DNA of 64,000 nucleotides from Clostridium sp. DSM 17811 (lineage in GTDB: Bacteria; Bacillota; Clostridia; Clostridiales; Clostridiaceae): NCBI RefSeq assembly GCF_018861905.1, contig NZ_JAHLDU010000006.1, forward strand, positions 1 through 64,000, given 5' to 3'. The notes under the pieces were generated by a model. It did no database searches. It worked only from the letters and a program-made list of their open reading frames with translations, and was not told the origin of the DNA. The position numbers were made by a program, and so were the translations under genes. This document shows, one piece after another, positions 34,785 to 43,017 of this stretch (within the stretch, counting starts at the first letter, position 1; every line of letters starts with the position of its first letter).

Positions 34785-35612
34785 TTAACAATTCTTAAGA
34801 CCTAGTATAATTCTTGCCTCAGCTGGTGTTGCTATTTGTTTGTCTAGTTCAGTCACAATTCTCTTTGTCCTTTCAATAAAATCAACATTGGACTTTGCTA
34901 GTTCTCCAAATCTATAATAAATATTATCTTCCATGCCTACTCTTAAATTTCCACCCAAGGCCAATGTTGCATACATAATTGGCAAATGTTGTTTCCCTAT
35001 TCCAAGTGCACCCCAAGTTGAATCCGCAGGAATTAAGCTTTTAAGGAACATTAAATTTTCAACTGTAGCAGTCATTCCACCTGGCACTCCTAATACAAAT
35101 TGGAAATGAAGCGGTGCCTTTAAAAATCCTTTTTTTAAATAATAAAGTGCATTGTAAACCATGCCAGCATCAAATACTTCAATTTCGGGTTTTACGTTAT
35201 TCTCCTGCATAGCTAATCCTGCTTTTTCAAGAAACTTTGGACTATTTTCAAATACAGTTGAATTCTGCCAGTTCATTGATCCACAATCAAATGATGCCAT
35301 TTCAGGTTTTAAAACAGAAAAAGGCTTTATTCTTATATCATCTGTTAACCCAATTCCACCAGATGTTGTTAAATTAATTACAATATCACAAGACTTACGA
35401 ACAAGCTTTACAGTTTTCTCAAATTTTTCAAAACTCATTGATGCCTGATTTTCATTATCTCTAACATGAATATGTGCGATTGAAGCACCAGCTTTTGCAC
35501 AAGCACATATTTCGTCAGCAATTTCTTCTGGTTGAAGCGGAATATAAGGCGTATCTTTTTTTTGAGGCCATGCTCCCGTTGTTGCTACAGTTAATAATAC
35601 TTTATTTTTCAT
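34785..35612 (-). CDS. BKACE (beta-keto acid cleavage enzyme), candidate triacetate acetoacetate-lyase
   Basis: About 276 aa from the ATG at 35612, which has a good GGAG site; an upstream in-frame start is less likely. DUF849/BKACE motifs: zinc ligands in HIHVRD (H47, H49), NLTTSGG, PEMASFDCGSMN, GALGIGKQHL and GGNLRVGMEDN. The family exchanges acetyl-CoA with a 3-keto acid to release acetoacetate. With a cyclohydrolase and a hydroxyacid dehydrogenase nearby, the expected reaction is triacetate plus acetyl-CoA to acetoacetyl-CoA plus acetoacetate, as in C. scatologenes. Lysine-fermentation partners are absent, arguing against a 3-keto-5-aminohexanoate role. Confidence 0.88.
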   Translation of the reverse strand: MKNKVLLTVATTGAWPQKKDTPYIPLQPEEIADEICACAKAGASIAHIHVRDNENQASMSFEKFEKTVKLVRKSCDIVINLTTSGGIGLTDDIRIKPFSVLKPEMASFDCGSMNWQNSTVFENSPKFLEKAGLAMQENNVKPEIEVFDAGMVYNALYYLKKGFLKAPLHFQFVLGVPGGMTATVENLMFLKSLIPADSTWGALGIGKQHLPIMYATLALGGNLRVGMEDNIYYRFGELAKSNVDFIERTKRIVTELDKQIATPAEARIILGLKNC

Positions 35613-35642
35613 AATAACTCCTTCTCTCACTATTTTTTTGTA

Positions 35643-36293
35643 CTATACCTCTATAATTTTTAAATTATCATCAATTATAAGATCTGCTTCTGTTCCCTTT
35701 AGTATATCTTCAATAGATATTCCCGGTGCAATTTCCTTCAGTAAAAGCCCCTTTGGCGTTACTTCAATTACTGCCATTTCCGTAATAATAAGACTAACTT
35801 TTCCAACTGCTGTAAGCGGAAGTCTACATTTTTTTAATATTTTAGGTTCACCTTTAGCTGTATGAGTCATAGCTATGATTACTCTTTTAGCACCACTGAC
35901 AAGATCCATTGCTCCCCCCATACCAGGAACCATCTTTCCAGGTATCATATGGTTTGCAAGGTTGCCTTTCTCGTCTACCTGCAGAGCACCTAAAACAGTA
36001 GCATGTACATGTCCTCCTCGTATTATTCCAAAGGAGGTAGCACTATCAAAATAAGATCCTGATTTCTTGATTGTAACAAACTGAGCTCCCGCATTAACAA
36101 TATCTTTATCTTCTTTACCAGCTTCTGGAGCTTCCCCTAGTCCAATAAAACCGTTTTCTGACTGCAATATTACATTAACGCCTTCTGGTATAAAATTTGC
36201 TACCATAGTTGGGAGACCAATACCCAAATTTACTACGTCCCCATCTTTTAATTCTTTTGCAATTCTTCTTGCAATAAACTCTTTACTGTTCAC
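35643..36293 (-). CDS. ctfB: Acetoacetate-type CoA-transferase, beta subunit
   Basis: 216 aa, usual length. The catalytic Glu is E46 in LQSENGFIG and the oxyanion/glycine motif is GGAMDLVSGAKRVI. A GTG start overlaps the stop of the alpha-subunit gene. With the alpha subunit it transfers CoA between acyl-CoA and acetoacetate. Here it would activate the acetoacetate released by the BKACE enzyme, so that both halves of triacetate reach acetoacetyl-CoA. The symbol follows the clostridial ctf/ato naming. Confidence 0.9.
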   Translation of the reverse strand: MNSKEFIARRIAKELKDGDVVNLGIGLPTMVANFIPEGVNVILQSENGFIGLGEAPEAGKEDKDIVNAGAQFVTIKKSGSYFDSATSFGIIRGGHVHATVLGALQVDEKGNLANHMIPGKMVPGMGGAMDLVSGAKRVIIAMTHTAKGEPKILKKCRLPLTAVGKVSLIITEMAVIEVTPKGLLLKEIAPGISIEDILKGTEADLIIDDNLKIIEV

Positions 36294-36946
36294 TATTTTT
36301 CACCTCCAATGATATAGTCCACAAATATACTAGGTGTCATAACTTGATGTGGATTAATTTCTCCAACTTCAACAATCTTTTCTGCTCCAACTATCACTAC
36401 TTCAGCAGCCGTGGCCATTAAAGGATTAAAATTTCTTGTTGATGCATTGTAAAAGACATTTCCATCTTTATCTACAATTGATCCACCTATAAGTGCTAAA
36501 TCTGCTTTTAGTGGTAATTCGAGAAGATATTCAAGGCCATTTACATTAATCTTTTGTTTACCTTCTTCAACTGTGGTTCCTAAACCAGTTTGTGTTAAAA
36601 AACCTCCTATACCTGCACCACCACATCTAATTTGTTCTGCCAATGTACCTTGTGGTACTAACTCAACTATTAGTTCACCACTGTTCATTTGACGTCCAGT
36701 TTCTGGGTTAAGTCCGATATGTGAGGCAATTACTTTTTTCACCTGTTTATTAACAACTAATTTTCCTATACCTATATTAGGAAATCCCGTATCATTTGCT
36801 ATGATAGTTAAATCCTTTACACCTTTCTTAACCATTGCATCAATTATCATCTCAGGCGATCCAACTCCCATAAATCCACCGATCATAATTGTCATACCAT
36901 CCTTGATATATACCATTATCTCGTCTATGTTTTTTATTTTCTTCAT
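36293..36946 (-). CDS. ctfA: Acetoacetate-type CoA-transferase, alpha subunit
   Basis: 217 aa. It begins MKKIKNIDEIMVYIKDGMTI and contains GGFMGVGSPE and the GGAGIGGFLTQTGLGT glycine-rich segment of the alpha subunit. First gene after sigma-54 promoter P3, overlapping ctfB; the order ctfA-ctfB-BKACE-dehydrogenase is one predicted operon. It forms the CoA-binding half of the active enzyme. Confidence 0.9.
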   Translation of the reverse strand: MKKIKNIDEIMVYIKDGMTIMIGGFMGVGSPEMIIDAMVKKGVKDLTIIANDTGFPNIGIGKLVVNKQVKKVIASHIGLNPETGRQMNSGELIVELVPQGTLAEQIRCGGAGIGGFLTQTGLGTTVEEGKQKINVNGLEYLLELPLKADLALIGGSIVDKDGNVFYNASTRNFNPLMATAAEVVIVGAEKIVEVGEINPHQVMTPSIFVDYIIGGEK

Positions 36947-36994
36947 ATTAGACCCCTTTATTTTGATTTAAATTTTCTTGATAATAATATGTAA

Positions 36995-37011
36995 AGCAAC
37001 TCTCATGCCAA
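36995..37011 (-). promoter_or_regulatory. Sigma-54 promoter P3 (-24/-12)
   Basis: The minus strand reads TTGGCATGAGAGTTGCT, with GG and GC separated by 10 nt, about 50 nt upstream of ctfA. Confidence 0.9.
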
Positions 37012-37161
37012 TCCAGTGTAAAAACTCTCCAATTAACTCTTAAAATGAACTAAGCTATTGAAAATAGGTGATGTATGTTGTTTAATTTTATCAATCCTAT
37101 ACACTTCTTAATCTTTACACTAAAAAAAAGAATAACGTTTTCTTACCGTTATCCTTTTTTT

Positions 37162-37265
37162 GATACATTACTGTATTAACATTATTAAATTTTTTAAAAC
37201 ATAAAGACAAAACACGTGTCATAACCCAATACAAAATTGTATTAGGTTTAATACTGTTTTGCATT
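37162..37265. promoter_or_regulatory. Enhancer sites for the sigma-54 activator (P3 set)
   Basis: Three palindromes: GATAC-N6-GTATT at 37162-37177, AATACAAAATTGTATT at 37228-37243 (perfect) and AATAC-N6-GCATT at 37250-37265. They are 150-255 nt upstream of P3. Confidence 0.8.
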
Positions 37266-37304
37266 GTTAAAACCTTTTGCAAAAGGTCTGTAGAATTCAA
37301 TTAA

Positions 37305-37507
37305 TTATTTTGTTACCCAGCCTTCTGCCGTAGCCTTACAAGTAACCATTGGTGCTACTTCGATTCTATTCTTAACCTCTACTCCTTTTATTGTAATTGC
37401 TGAAAATACATATTTGTACCTATTCATATTATTGTTAACGGCAACATAAGCAGCTCCATTTGGAAGAACACAATACCCATTTAGAATTGCTCTTATTCTT
37501 TTATGTT
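37305..37507 (-). pseudogene. Chimeric remnant: PhlG fragment joined to an Old Yellow Enzyme N-terminus
   Basis: One open frame without a proper start reads NGYCVLPNGAAYVAVNN, nearly identical to residues 65-81 of the PhlG-like protein at 30559-31377. It runs straight into MNRYKYVFSAITIKGVEVKN then RIEVAPMVT..EGWVTK and stop. The second part (ATG at 37427) is the N-terminus of an NADH:flavin oxidoreductase/enoate-reductase-type protein. Both genes are otherwise gone. This is a deletion scar joining a second phlG-like gene to an OYE-type reductase gene. Confidence 0.75.
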
Positions 37508-37536
37508 ACAACTAACACATATGCTCTCCTCAAAAT

Positions 37537-37573
37537 ATAAGAAAAGCATAGCCTTCGCCATACTTTTCTTATA
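37537..37573 (-). terminator. Hairpin after the LysR gene
   Basis: ATAAGAAAAGCATA pairs with TACTTTTCTTAT (imperfect), just after the LysR stop codon. The U tract is weak. Confidence 0.45.
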
Positions 37574-37593
37574 TTAATAATATTAATATAATT

Positions 37594-38481
37594 TTATATT
37601 TTCACTTCATTTAAAGCATTATTAGTGAATAATGGAACTACCGGATTCATATTTTCCTTTTGCCAAGCCATAACTACACTTATAAAATCATCTTCTAATT
37701 TAAAGAATTTAAAATTCTCGTTATTATGCATTCTAATATTACTATCAACTAGTGAAATTCCAAGTCCTGACTCTACACATAAAAGTAGGGACTCTACATT
37801 TGGAAGCTCCTTTACAATCTTAGGAGTAAACCCATGCTTCCTACATAGACTTATTATTCCATCAAATCCATTAGGTGTTTCATCTCTTGAAATCATAATA
37901 AAATTTTCATCTTTAAAATCTTCAAATACTAAATCCTTTTTATTAGCTAAAGGATTTATTGCTTGCATTACAATACTACTATTTTGTTTATATACATTTT
38001 CCCATAGTAATCCAAGAGAATCATCAATCTCAAAAGAAAGTGTAAATATTATATCTAACGTCCCATTAATAAGTTTTTCTCTTAGCATTTTAAAAGTATG
38101 CCTCTCAAAAACAACATTCACACTAGAATATTTTTCTTTAAATTTTTTTACAATTATAGGTAAAAATATACTTGTATCCATAGCCTCTAAACACCCAATA
38201 GTAATAGTACCATTTTCACCCAAATCAGGTTTTCTTGACTTTTCTATAGCTCTTTCAATACGTTCAGATATACCACTTAATTCCTTAAAAAGAACAACAC
38301 CAGCCGGTGTTAAACGGACATTGCGTTTTGTTCTATAAAAAAGCTGAACACCTATTTCACTTTCTAGAATAGCGGTTTGCTTACTCAAAGAAGGTTGTGA
38401 AACATACAAAGACTTTGCAGCTTCTGTAAAGTTAAGGTATTTAGCTATAGCAAAAAAATAATCAATTTGAAGTAAAGTTAT
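37594..38481 (-). CDS. LysR-family regulator, apparently with a non-ATG start
   Basis: The first ATG in frame (38409) would cut the helix-turn-helix. Upstream the frame continues as ITLLQIDYFFAIAKYLNFTE then AAKSLYVSQPSLSK, a complete LysR N-terminus, so the gene is about 295 aa. No ATG, GTG or TTG lies between the in-frame stop and this region. The conserved Met position is ATA (38481-38479), while ATT/ATA codons at 38502-38494 sit just after AAGGGTGGTGA. So the start is ATA or ATT, or the gene has lost its start. The LysR substrate-binding domain looks intact. Target unknown; it adjoins the aromatic region. Confidence 0.75.
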   Translation of the reverse strand: MTLLQIDYFFAIAKYLNFTEAAKSLYVSQPSLSKQTAILESEIGVQLFYRTKRNVRLTPAGVVLFKELSGISERIERAIEKSRKPDLGENGTITIGCLEAMDTSIFLPIIVKKFKEKYSSVNVVFERHTFKMLREKLINGTLDIIFTLSFEIDDSLGLLWENVYKQNSSIVMQAINPLANKKDLVFEDFKDENFIMISRDETPNGFDGIISLCRKHGFTPKIVKELPNVESLLLCVESGLGISLVDSNIRMHNNENFKFFKLEDDFISVVMAWQKENMNPVVPLFTNNALNEVKI

Positions 38482-38555
38482 TCTTTTATAACTTATAATA
38501 ATTCACCACCCTTCTTATATATTATTTGATTATATTATTCAAAGTTCATATTAAA

Positions 38556-38870
38556 TTATAAATAATATATTGTTCCAGTAGAGTTTATATCCGAATCTTG
38601 TTCATAGTCAATATAAGCCCCTTTAAGCTCTACAACATTTTCATGTATTTCAAACCCTTCTATACTAATAGTCTCTATTATATTATTCTCATTAGCACAA
38701 GTAGCTAATGTGTCATAATAATCTTCCTCATCATTGTATATGATTGCTGTATTTAATATTTTTAACGTTACTGCCCTTGTAATCACTCTATTTTTATTAA
38801 TTTTTTTCCCAAATCTAATTTCTTCTACTCCATTTTTTTCTTTATCATTAAATAAAAAGCTCATTTTCAT
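38556..38870 (-). CDS. Hypothetical protein, 104 aa
   Basis: ATG at 38870 after GAAGGGAAG. The protein is acidic in its C-terminal half, with no signal peptide or membrane segment and no family I recognise. Its importance here is that its C-terminal sequence (GAYIDYEQDSDINSTGTIYY) recurs as 3' remnants inside both direct repeats that bound the glycoside island, so this gene family has taken part in rearrangements of the region. Confidence 0.6.
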   Translation of the reverse strand: MKMSFLFNDKEKNGVEEIRFGKKINKNRVITRAVTLKILNTAIIYNDEEDYYDTLATCANENNIIETISIEGFEIHENVVELKGAYIDYEQDSDINSTGTIYYL

Positions 38871-38896
38871 TACTTCCCTTCAGTCTTATTATACTG

Positions 38897-39517
38897 TCAA
38901 ACTCTATGTTTAACAGATACACAAATATTATCTTTGATATAAAATCTCCATAAAAAGTCAGCTGCTTCTTCTGCATAATTAATACCAATTCTCTTATCTT
39001 CTATAATTTGTATTTCTTCTTTATCCTTTGACTCTTCAATATATAATTCACTTGTACACAAATCTTGCTGGTTATTTTCTTTATTTATATTCATAGCTAT
39101 GCATAACTTAGATGGACCTGTGGTTAAATTTTTAATTTGAGCTTTTGTTAATTCATTATAATCTTTCTTAAATCTTAATTTTGCCATTTCATCAAGGTCA
39201 CCTATTGGCTCAATAGCTCTTATTAAAACCCCCTCTGGAAACCCTTCTTCCTTTGTTATTACATTAAAGCAATGGTACATTCCATAAATAAAATATACAT
39301 ATGCTATGCCAGGCATACCATATAAAGTTTCAACCCTAGGTGTATGTTTCCCTCCATAAGCATGGCAAGCTTTATCTATTGACCCTATGTAGGCTTCTGT
39401 TTCAACTATCTTTCCCATAAGCTTTACTCCATTAATTTCATGCACAAGTATTTTTCCCAGTAGTTCGCTCGCAACCTGCAAAGTCTCTCTAGCATAAAAT
39501 TCTCTAGTAAGTTTTAT
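38897..39517 (-). CDS. mpg: 3-methyladenine DNA glycosylase (AAG/MPG family), ATA start
   Basis: About 206 aa. Family motifs: [19 protein letters not shown] with the catalytic Glu region, [40 protein letters not shown]. The enzyme excises alkylated purines. The N-terminus [20 protein letters not shown] is in frame upstream of the first usable TTG. Its initiating codon is ATA at 39517-39515, 8 nt after a clean AGGAGG (39531-39526). No ATG, GTG or TTG is available at the conserved position. This is a rare start codon that a gene finder would trim by 12 residues. Confidence 0.85.
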   Translation of the reverse strand: MKLTREFYARETLQVASELLGKILVHEINGVKLMGKIVETEAYIGSIDKACHAYGGKHTPRVETLYGMPGIAYVYFIYGMYHCFNVITKEEGFPEGVLIRAIEPIGDLDEMAKLRFKKDYNELTKAQIKNLTTGPSKLCIAMNINKENNQQDLCTSELYIEESKDKEEIQIIEDKRIGINYAEEAADFLWRFYIKDNICVSVKHRV

Positions 39518-39661
39518 AACAAACCCCTCCTAATAAATACATCTACCATAACATTTACTATCCTAGTGATAACTTTCATGCTTTAAGTCTATTATCTCAT
39601 ATATTAGAAAGTATATAAAGCTGGCAAGCATCTATCTTCTATTTAATAATTGGTAAAATAA

Positions 39662-39709
39662 TAGACGTACCCATTCCATAACATAAATGTTATGGTTTGA
39701 GTACGCCTA
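39662..39709 (-). terminator. Terminator-like hairpin after the rubrerythrin-like gene
   Basis: A long imperfect stem: TAGACGTAC with GTACGCCTA outside, and a perfect CCATAACAT/ATGTTATGG inside. Confidence 0.65.
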
Positions 39710-39731
39710 TGTTTATTATAATGTAATTATG

Positions 39732-40136
39732 TTATTTAGACGCTTTATTAACTAGCTTTACAAGTAACTCCCCATGACGGCGTTCATCCACTGCAATTGA
39801 TTCTATTTGTTTTGCAGCATCTTCAAGTCCAATTTCCCGTACCTGACTTGCAAATTGGTTTAATTTTTCAAAAGCATTACTCTCAGCTGGTGCAATCTTT
39901 TTTAAAAATTGTAAAATATCTTCGTTGGTATGACCATTAAGAACTGCATACATACCAGCATGACGCATTTCGTCTGCTGCTATTTTTAAAAGAACTTCTG
40001 ATAATTCATCAAGTCCTCTTTCTTTAGCGAGATATGCAAGCCCTGCATACATTCCTGCGCCTTGCTCTTCACCTTTTCCATTTTTATCTATTTGTTCTTC
40101 AAATTTTGTACCTTTTGTTACTCCATAAATACTCAT
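39732..40136 (-). CDS. Rubrerythrin-like di-iron protein without rubredoxin domain
   Basis: 134 aa four-helix ferritin-like domain. Di-iron ligand helices: EEQGAGMYAGLAYLAKERG, ADEMRHAGMYAVL, a helix with APAESNAFEKL, and VDERRHGELLVKL. The C-terminal rubredoxin domain of classical rubrerythrin is absent. It is probably part of defence against oxygen or peroxide, with electrons from a separate carrier. It is followed by a strong hairpin. The divergent neighbour is a broken XRE-cupin regulator gene. Confidence 0.82.
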   Translation of the reverse strand: MSIYGVTKGTKFEEQIDKNGKGEEQGAGMYAGLAYLAKERGLDELSEVLLKIAADEMRHAGMYAVLNGHTNEDILQFLKKIAPAESNAFEKLNQFASQVREIGLEDAAKQIESIAVDERRHGELLVKLVNKASK

Positions 40137-40391
40137 ATAATAACCTCCTGATTTAATAACTTTAATTAAATTAATGTAAATATTTTTAGCACTTTATTTT
40201 TTATTTTCACCTTGCTAAACTTATTTATATTAAATGTACATCATTTTAGCTTGCATTTTGTTGTAGATAATAATATATTAGTACTACTAACATTTATTTA
40301 ATATTAGCAAATATTCTTATCGGCGTCAATATTTTTTTAGTGATAGTAAATAATATTTTGTATCACTAAACTATTTAAGGGGTGTTATATA

Positions 40392-40944
40392 ATGTCTATC
40401 GGAAATAAAATTAGAAATTACAGACAACAAATAAATATTAACATTTCCAAATTAGCTGAGGACACTGGATTATCCTGTGGATTCATCAGCCAAGTTGAAA
40501 ATGATAAAGTTTCTCTATCATTAGAAAGTCTTAAAAAAATTTCTTCAGCACTTAAAATTCCAATAAAAAACTTTCTAGAAGATCAATTATTTAAACCAGA
40601 GCTCGTAAGGAAAGATTTTAGGCCAAAAATAAAGTTAGCAGAGGGCCCCGAAGTAGAGGTATTATCAGCAGCTTTTGGCCATCAATTACAAGTATTAATA
40701 GTTAATCTTCCTTCAGGTTATCAAGCAGGTAATAGCACTCATACCCATGATGGCGAAGAGTTTATTACCGTGCTACTAGGAAATAACACAAGGTGATTTC
40801 TCATCTACCCTAGAAGTAGGAGATAGTATTCACCTAGATAGTACCTACCCTCATCTTTGTCAAAATGTTGATGATAGTCCAGCTAAAGTTATTATAGCGC
40901 TAACTCCTCCAACGCTATTACCAATTTGTAAAATTGATGAATAA
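40392..40944 (+). pseudogene. XRE-family regulator with cupin domain, frameshifted
   Basis: The first 134 codons encode an N-terminal HTH (IRNYRQQININISKLAEDTG, SCGFISQVENDKVSLSLESL), a linker and the first half of a cupin (THTHDGEEFITVLLG). The frame then hits TGA at 40794-40796. In the +1 frame the cupin continues (TQGDFSSTLEVGDSIHLDST, YPHLCQN) to the stop at 40942-40944. One base inserted or two lost near 40780 explains this. If real, the product lacks the second half of its ligand domain. A sequencing error is possible. Confidence 0.8.
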
Positions 40945-40946
40945 TT

Positions 40947-40995
40947 AAAAAAGAGAGCTCCGCTGTGGAATTTTATCCCACGCGAGGCTCTTTTT
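40947..40995. terminator. Bidirectional terminator between convergent genes
   Basis: AAAAAAGAGAGCTCCGC.. pairs with ..GCGAGGCTCTTTTT around a TGTGG/CCCA inner stem. A-rich on the left and T-rich on the right, so it can serve both convergent genes. Confidence 0.75.
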
Positions 40996-41033
40996 CATAT
41001 TTATATGTATTATATAATAATTCAATATCTTAT

Positions 41034-42305
41034 TTATATACTCGTTTCGCTAGCAATTTTTTTATCATGTTTTAACCAGTTCTTACCTTCTACTAGTCTA
41101 GTAACAAGCATAGAACATACCGTGTTTCCTGTAGAATTAAGTAGCGTTGCTGGTGCATCTATAATGACACTAACAACTGCAATAATCGGAAGAACTTCTG
41201 GTGGTAAACCATATACACTTAATATTAGCATTTCGCCAATCATTCCACCACTAGGAATAGCACCCATAACCGCCCCTACTAGAAGTGAAACCCCTATAAT
41301 ACCAAGTATTGAGCTAACACTAGTCATATCTTTACCAAATAAGCCCATTAAAAGTGTGATTTTCATAACACCACCAAATACAGACCCATCCTTATGCATA
41401 TTTGCACCAAGTGGAATTACAGTCTCTGCAATATCATATGGTACCCCAATTTTTTTTACAGTTTCTAAGTTAGCTGGTATACAAGCCGCGCTAGAGCAAG
41501 TGGCTAAAGCTGTGACTGAAGGTGTAACAGCATTTTTCCAAAATATTCTTACACCATTTTTTCCAGCTGCAACAAAAGCATATAAACTAAAAAATCCAAA
41601 ATAATAAATTACAGAAATTATTAAATATAATACAAATATTTTTAAATATCCATTTAGAATTTGACCTCCAAGTTGACCTACCATTGAAGCAAAATAACAC
41701 CCTAAACCAATAGGTGCATAATACATTATAATTTTAACAACTTTCATCATTGTAATCGAACCAGCCTCAAGTAACCTCGCAAGCGGTTTTGCTTTTTCTC
41801 CAGAAAGAGAAACTGAAATTCCAAAAATAATTGAAAATATAACAAGTTGTAACATATTCTTTCTTGAGAGTAAATCAACAAAATCTGAAACAGTAAATGT
41901 ATTCACAAGTTGATCTAAAAATGAAACTTTTTCAATAGTTTGAGTGTCTACAGCATTCTTCATTAAACTTTTAAACATATCAATATGAAGACCACTCGTT
42001 GGCTTCATAATAAACGCTCCTACCGTGCCAATAATCGCTGCAATAAGTGCTGTAGATAAAAAAACCAACATAATACTTCCCATAATTTTACCTAGTCTTT
42101 TCATTCCACTAATATTCGCCATAGCAGAAGAAACACTAAAAAATACTAATGGGACCAAAATCATAAACATTAGATTTATAAATAATTTTCCAAAAGGTTC
42201 TAATACAGAAGATTTTGGTCCCATTACAATCCCTATAATCCCTCCAAGTATAACTGACCCTAAAAGAATAATTGTTGATTTATAGTTTTTGAATAACTTC
42301 TTCAT
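41034..42305 (-). CDS. Dicarboxylate/amino acid:cation symporter (DAACS)
   Basis: 423 aa, eight membrane helices plus re-entrant loops. Signatures: the serine-rich loop region ALATCSSAACIPANLETVKK, the helix-7 motif region GANMHKDGSVFGG (family NMDGT-like) and the last helix IIDAPATLLNSTGNTVCSML (family DxxRTxxNVxGD-like but altered: D and N kept, R replaced). It takes up glutamate, aspartate, serine/threonine or C4-dicarboxylates with Na+ or H+. The altered substrate-binding helix argues against simple glutamate transport. It is convergent with the broken regulator and probably monocistronic. Confidence 0.87.
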   Translation of the reverse strand: MKKLFKNYKSTIILLGSVILGGIIGIVMGPKSSVLEPFGKLFINLMFMILVPLVFFSVSSAMANISGMKRLGKIMGSIMLVFLSTALIAAIIGTVGAFIMKPTSGLHIDMFKSLMKNAVDTQTIEKVSFLDQLVNTFTVSDFVDLLSRKNMLQLVIFSIIFGISVSLSGEKAKPLARLLEAGSITMMKVVKIIMYYAPIGLGCYFASMVGQLGGQILNGYLKIFVLYLIISVIYYFGFFSLYAFVAAGKNGVRIFWKNAVTPSVTALATCSSAACIPANLETVKKIGVPYDIAETVIPLGANMHKDGSVFGGVMKITLLMGLFGKDMTSVSSILGIIGVSLLVGAVMGAIPSGGMIGEMLILSVYGLPPEVLPIIAVVSVIIDAPATLLNSTGNTVCSMLVTRLVEGKNWLKHDKKIASETSI

Positions 42306-42352
42306 CTATAACTCCCTCATATTAAATTTTAGTCTATATTATAATCTTTAAT

Positions 42353-42958
42353 TTACGATTTTTTCACTTTTTTTATTGTCATTAATTTGTATCCTATAAG
42401 TCCTACTATTACAATTACCATAACAATATCTGCATAATGAAACCATGGCCTAATTATAACCCACTTTGCCCCCATGTAATAACCAGTAAACCCAAGTAAA
42501 GTACTCCAAATTAATGAACCAAAAAAAGTATACACTGTGAACTTTTTAAAGTCCATATTACTTATCCCTGCTGGGAGCGAAATAAAAGTTCTTACGATAG
42601 GAAGTAGCCTTGAATAAAATACAATTTTCTCTCCATATTTTTTAAAGTATACATCACTTTTATCTAAACTCGATTTTGATAAATGCAAATAAGATGCATA
42701 TTTCTCAACTAAAGGTCTTCCACCTAATTTACCTAAATAATAAGCTAAGATTGAACCAAATGTTCCTCCAAGCGTTCCTATAATTATAGTTGGGATTATG
42801 CTCAGTCTTCCTATATAGCTTAAATAACCACCAAAAGGAAGTATTGCCTCACTAGGTATTGGAATACAGGCGCTTTCAAGAGCCATAAATACAAAAACAC
42901 CTAAATACCCCAATTTACCCATAACTAAAATTACCATGTTAATTAAACTTTCTACCAT
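42353..42958 (-). CDS. DedA-family membrane protein
   Basis: 201 aa from the ATG at 42958, which follows GGGAGGG; an upstream in-frame start precedes that site and is unlikely. SNARE-associated/DedA signature: ESACIPIPSEAILPFGGYL near the N-terminus, GGTFGSILAYYLGKLGGR, then FYSRLLPIVRTFISLPAGI with the conserved Arg residues. DedA proteins are undecaprenyl-phosphate or phospholipid flippases or support proton-motive-force homeostasis. Confidence 0.88.
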   Translation of the reverse strand: MVESLINMVILVMGKLGYLGVFVFMALESACIPIPSEAILPFGGYLSYIGRLSIIPTIIIGTLGGTFGSILAYYLGKLGGRPLVEKYASYLHLSKSSLDKSDVYFKKYGEKIVFYSRLLPIVRTFISLPAGISNMDFKKFTVYTFFGSLIWSTLLGFTGYYMGAKWVIIRPWFHYADIVMVIVIVGLIGYKLMTIKKVKKS

Positions 42959-43017
42959 ATTTCCCTCCCGTAAATTCAAAAACTTGTTTCAGTATAAACA
43001 TTTTAGTAATAATTATT

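Noticed and set aside
34785-36946. Lysine fermentation operon (kce with CoA-transferase)
   Set aside because: No aminomutase, 3,5-diaminohexanoate dehydrogenase or ammonia-lyase gene is present, and the partners fit triacetate cleavage.
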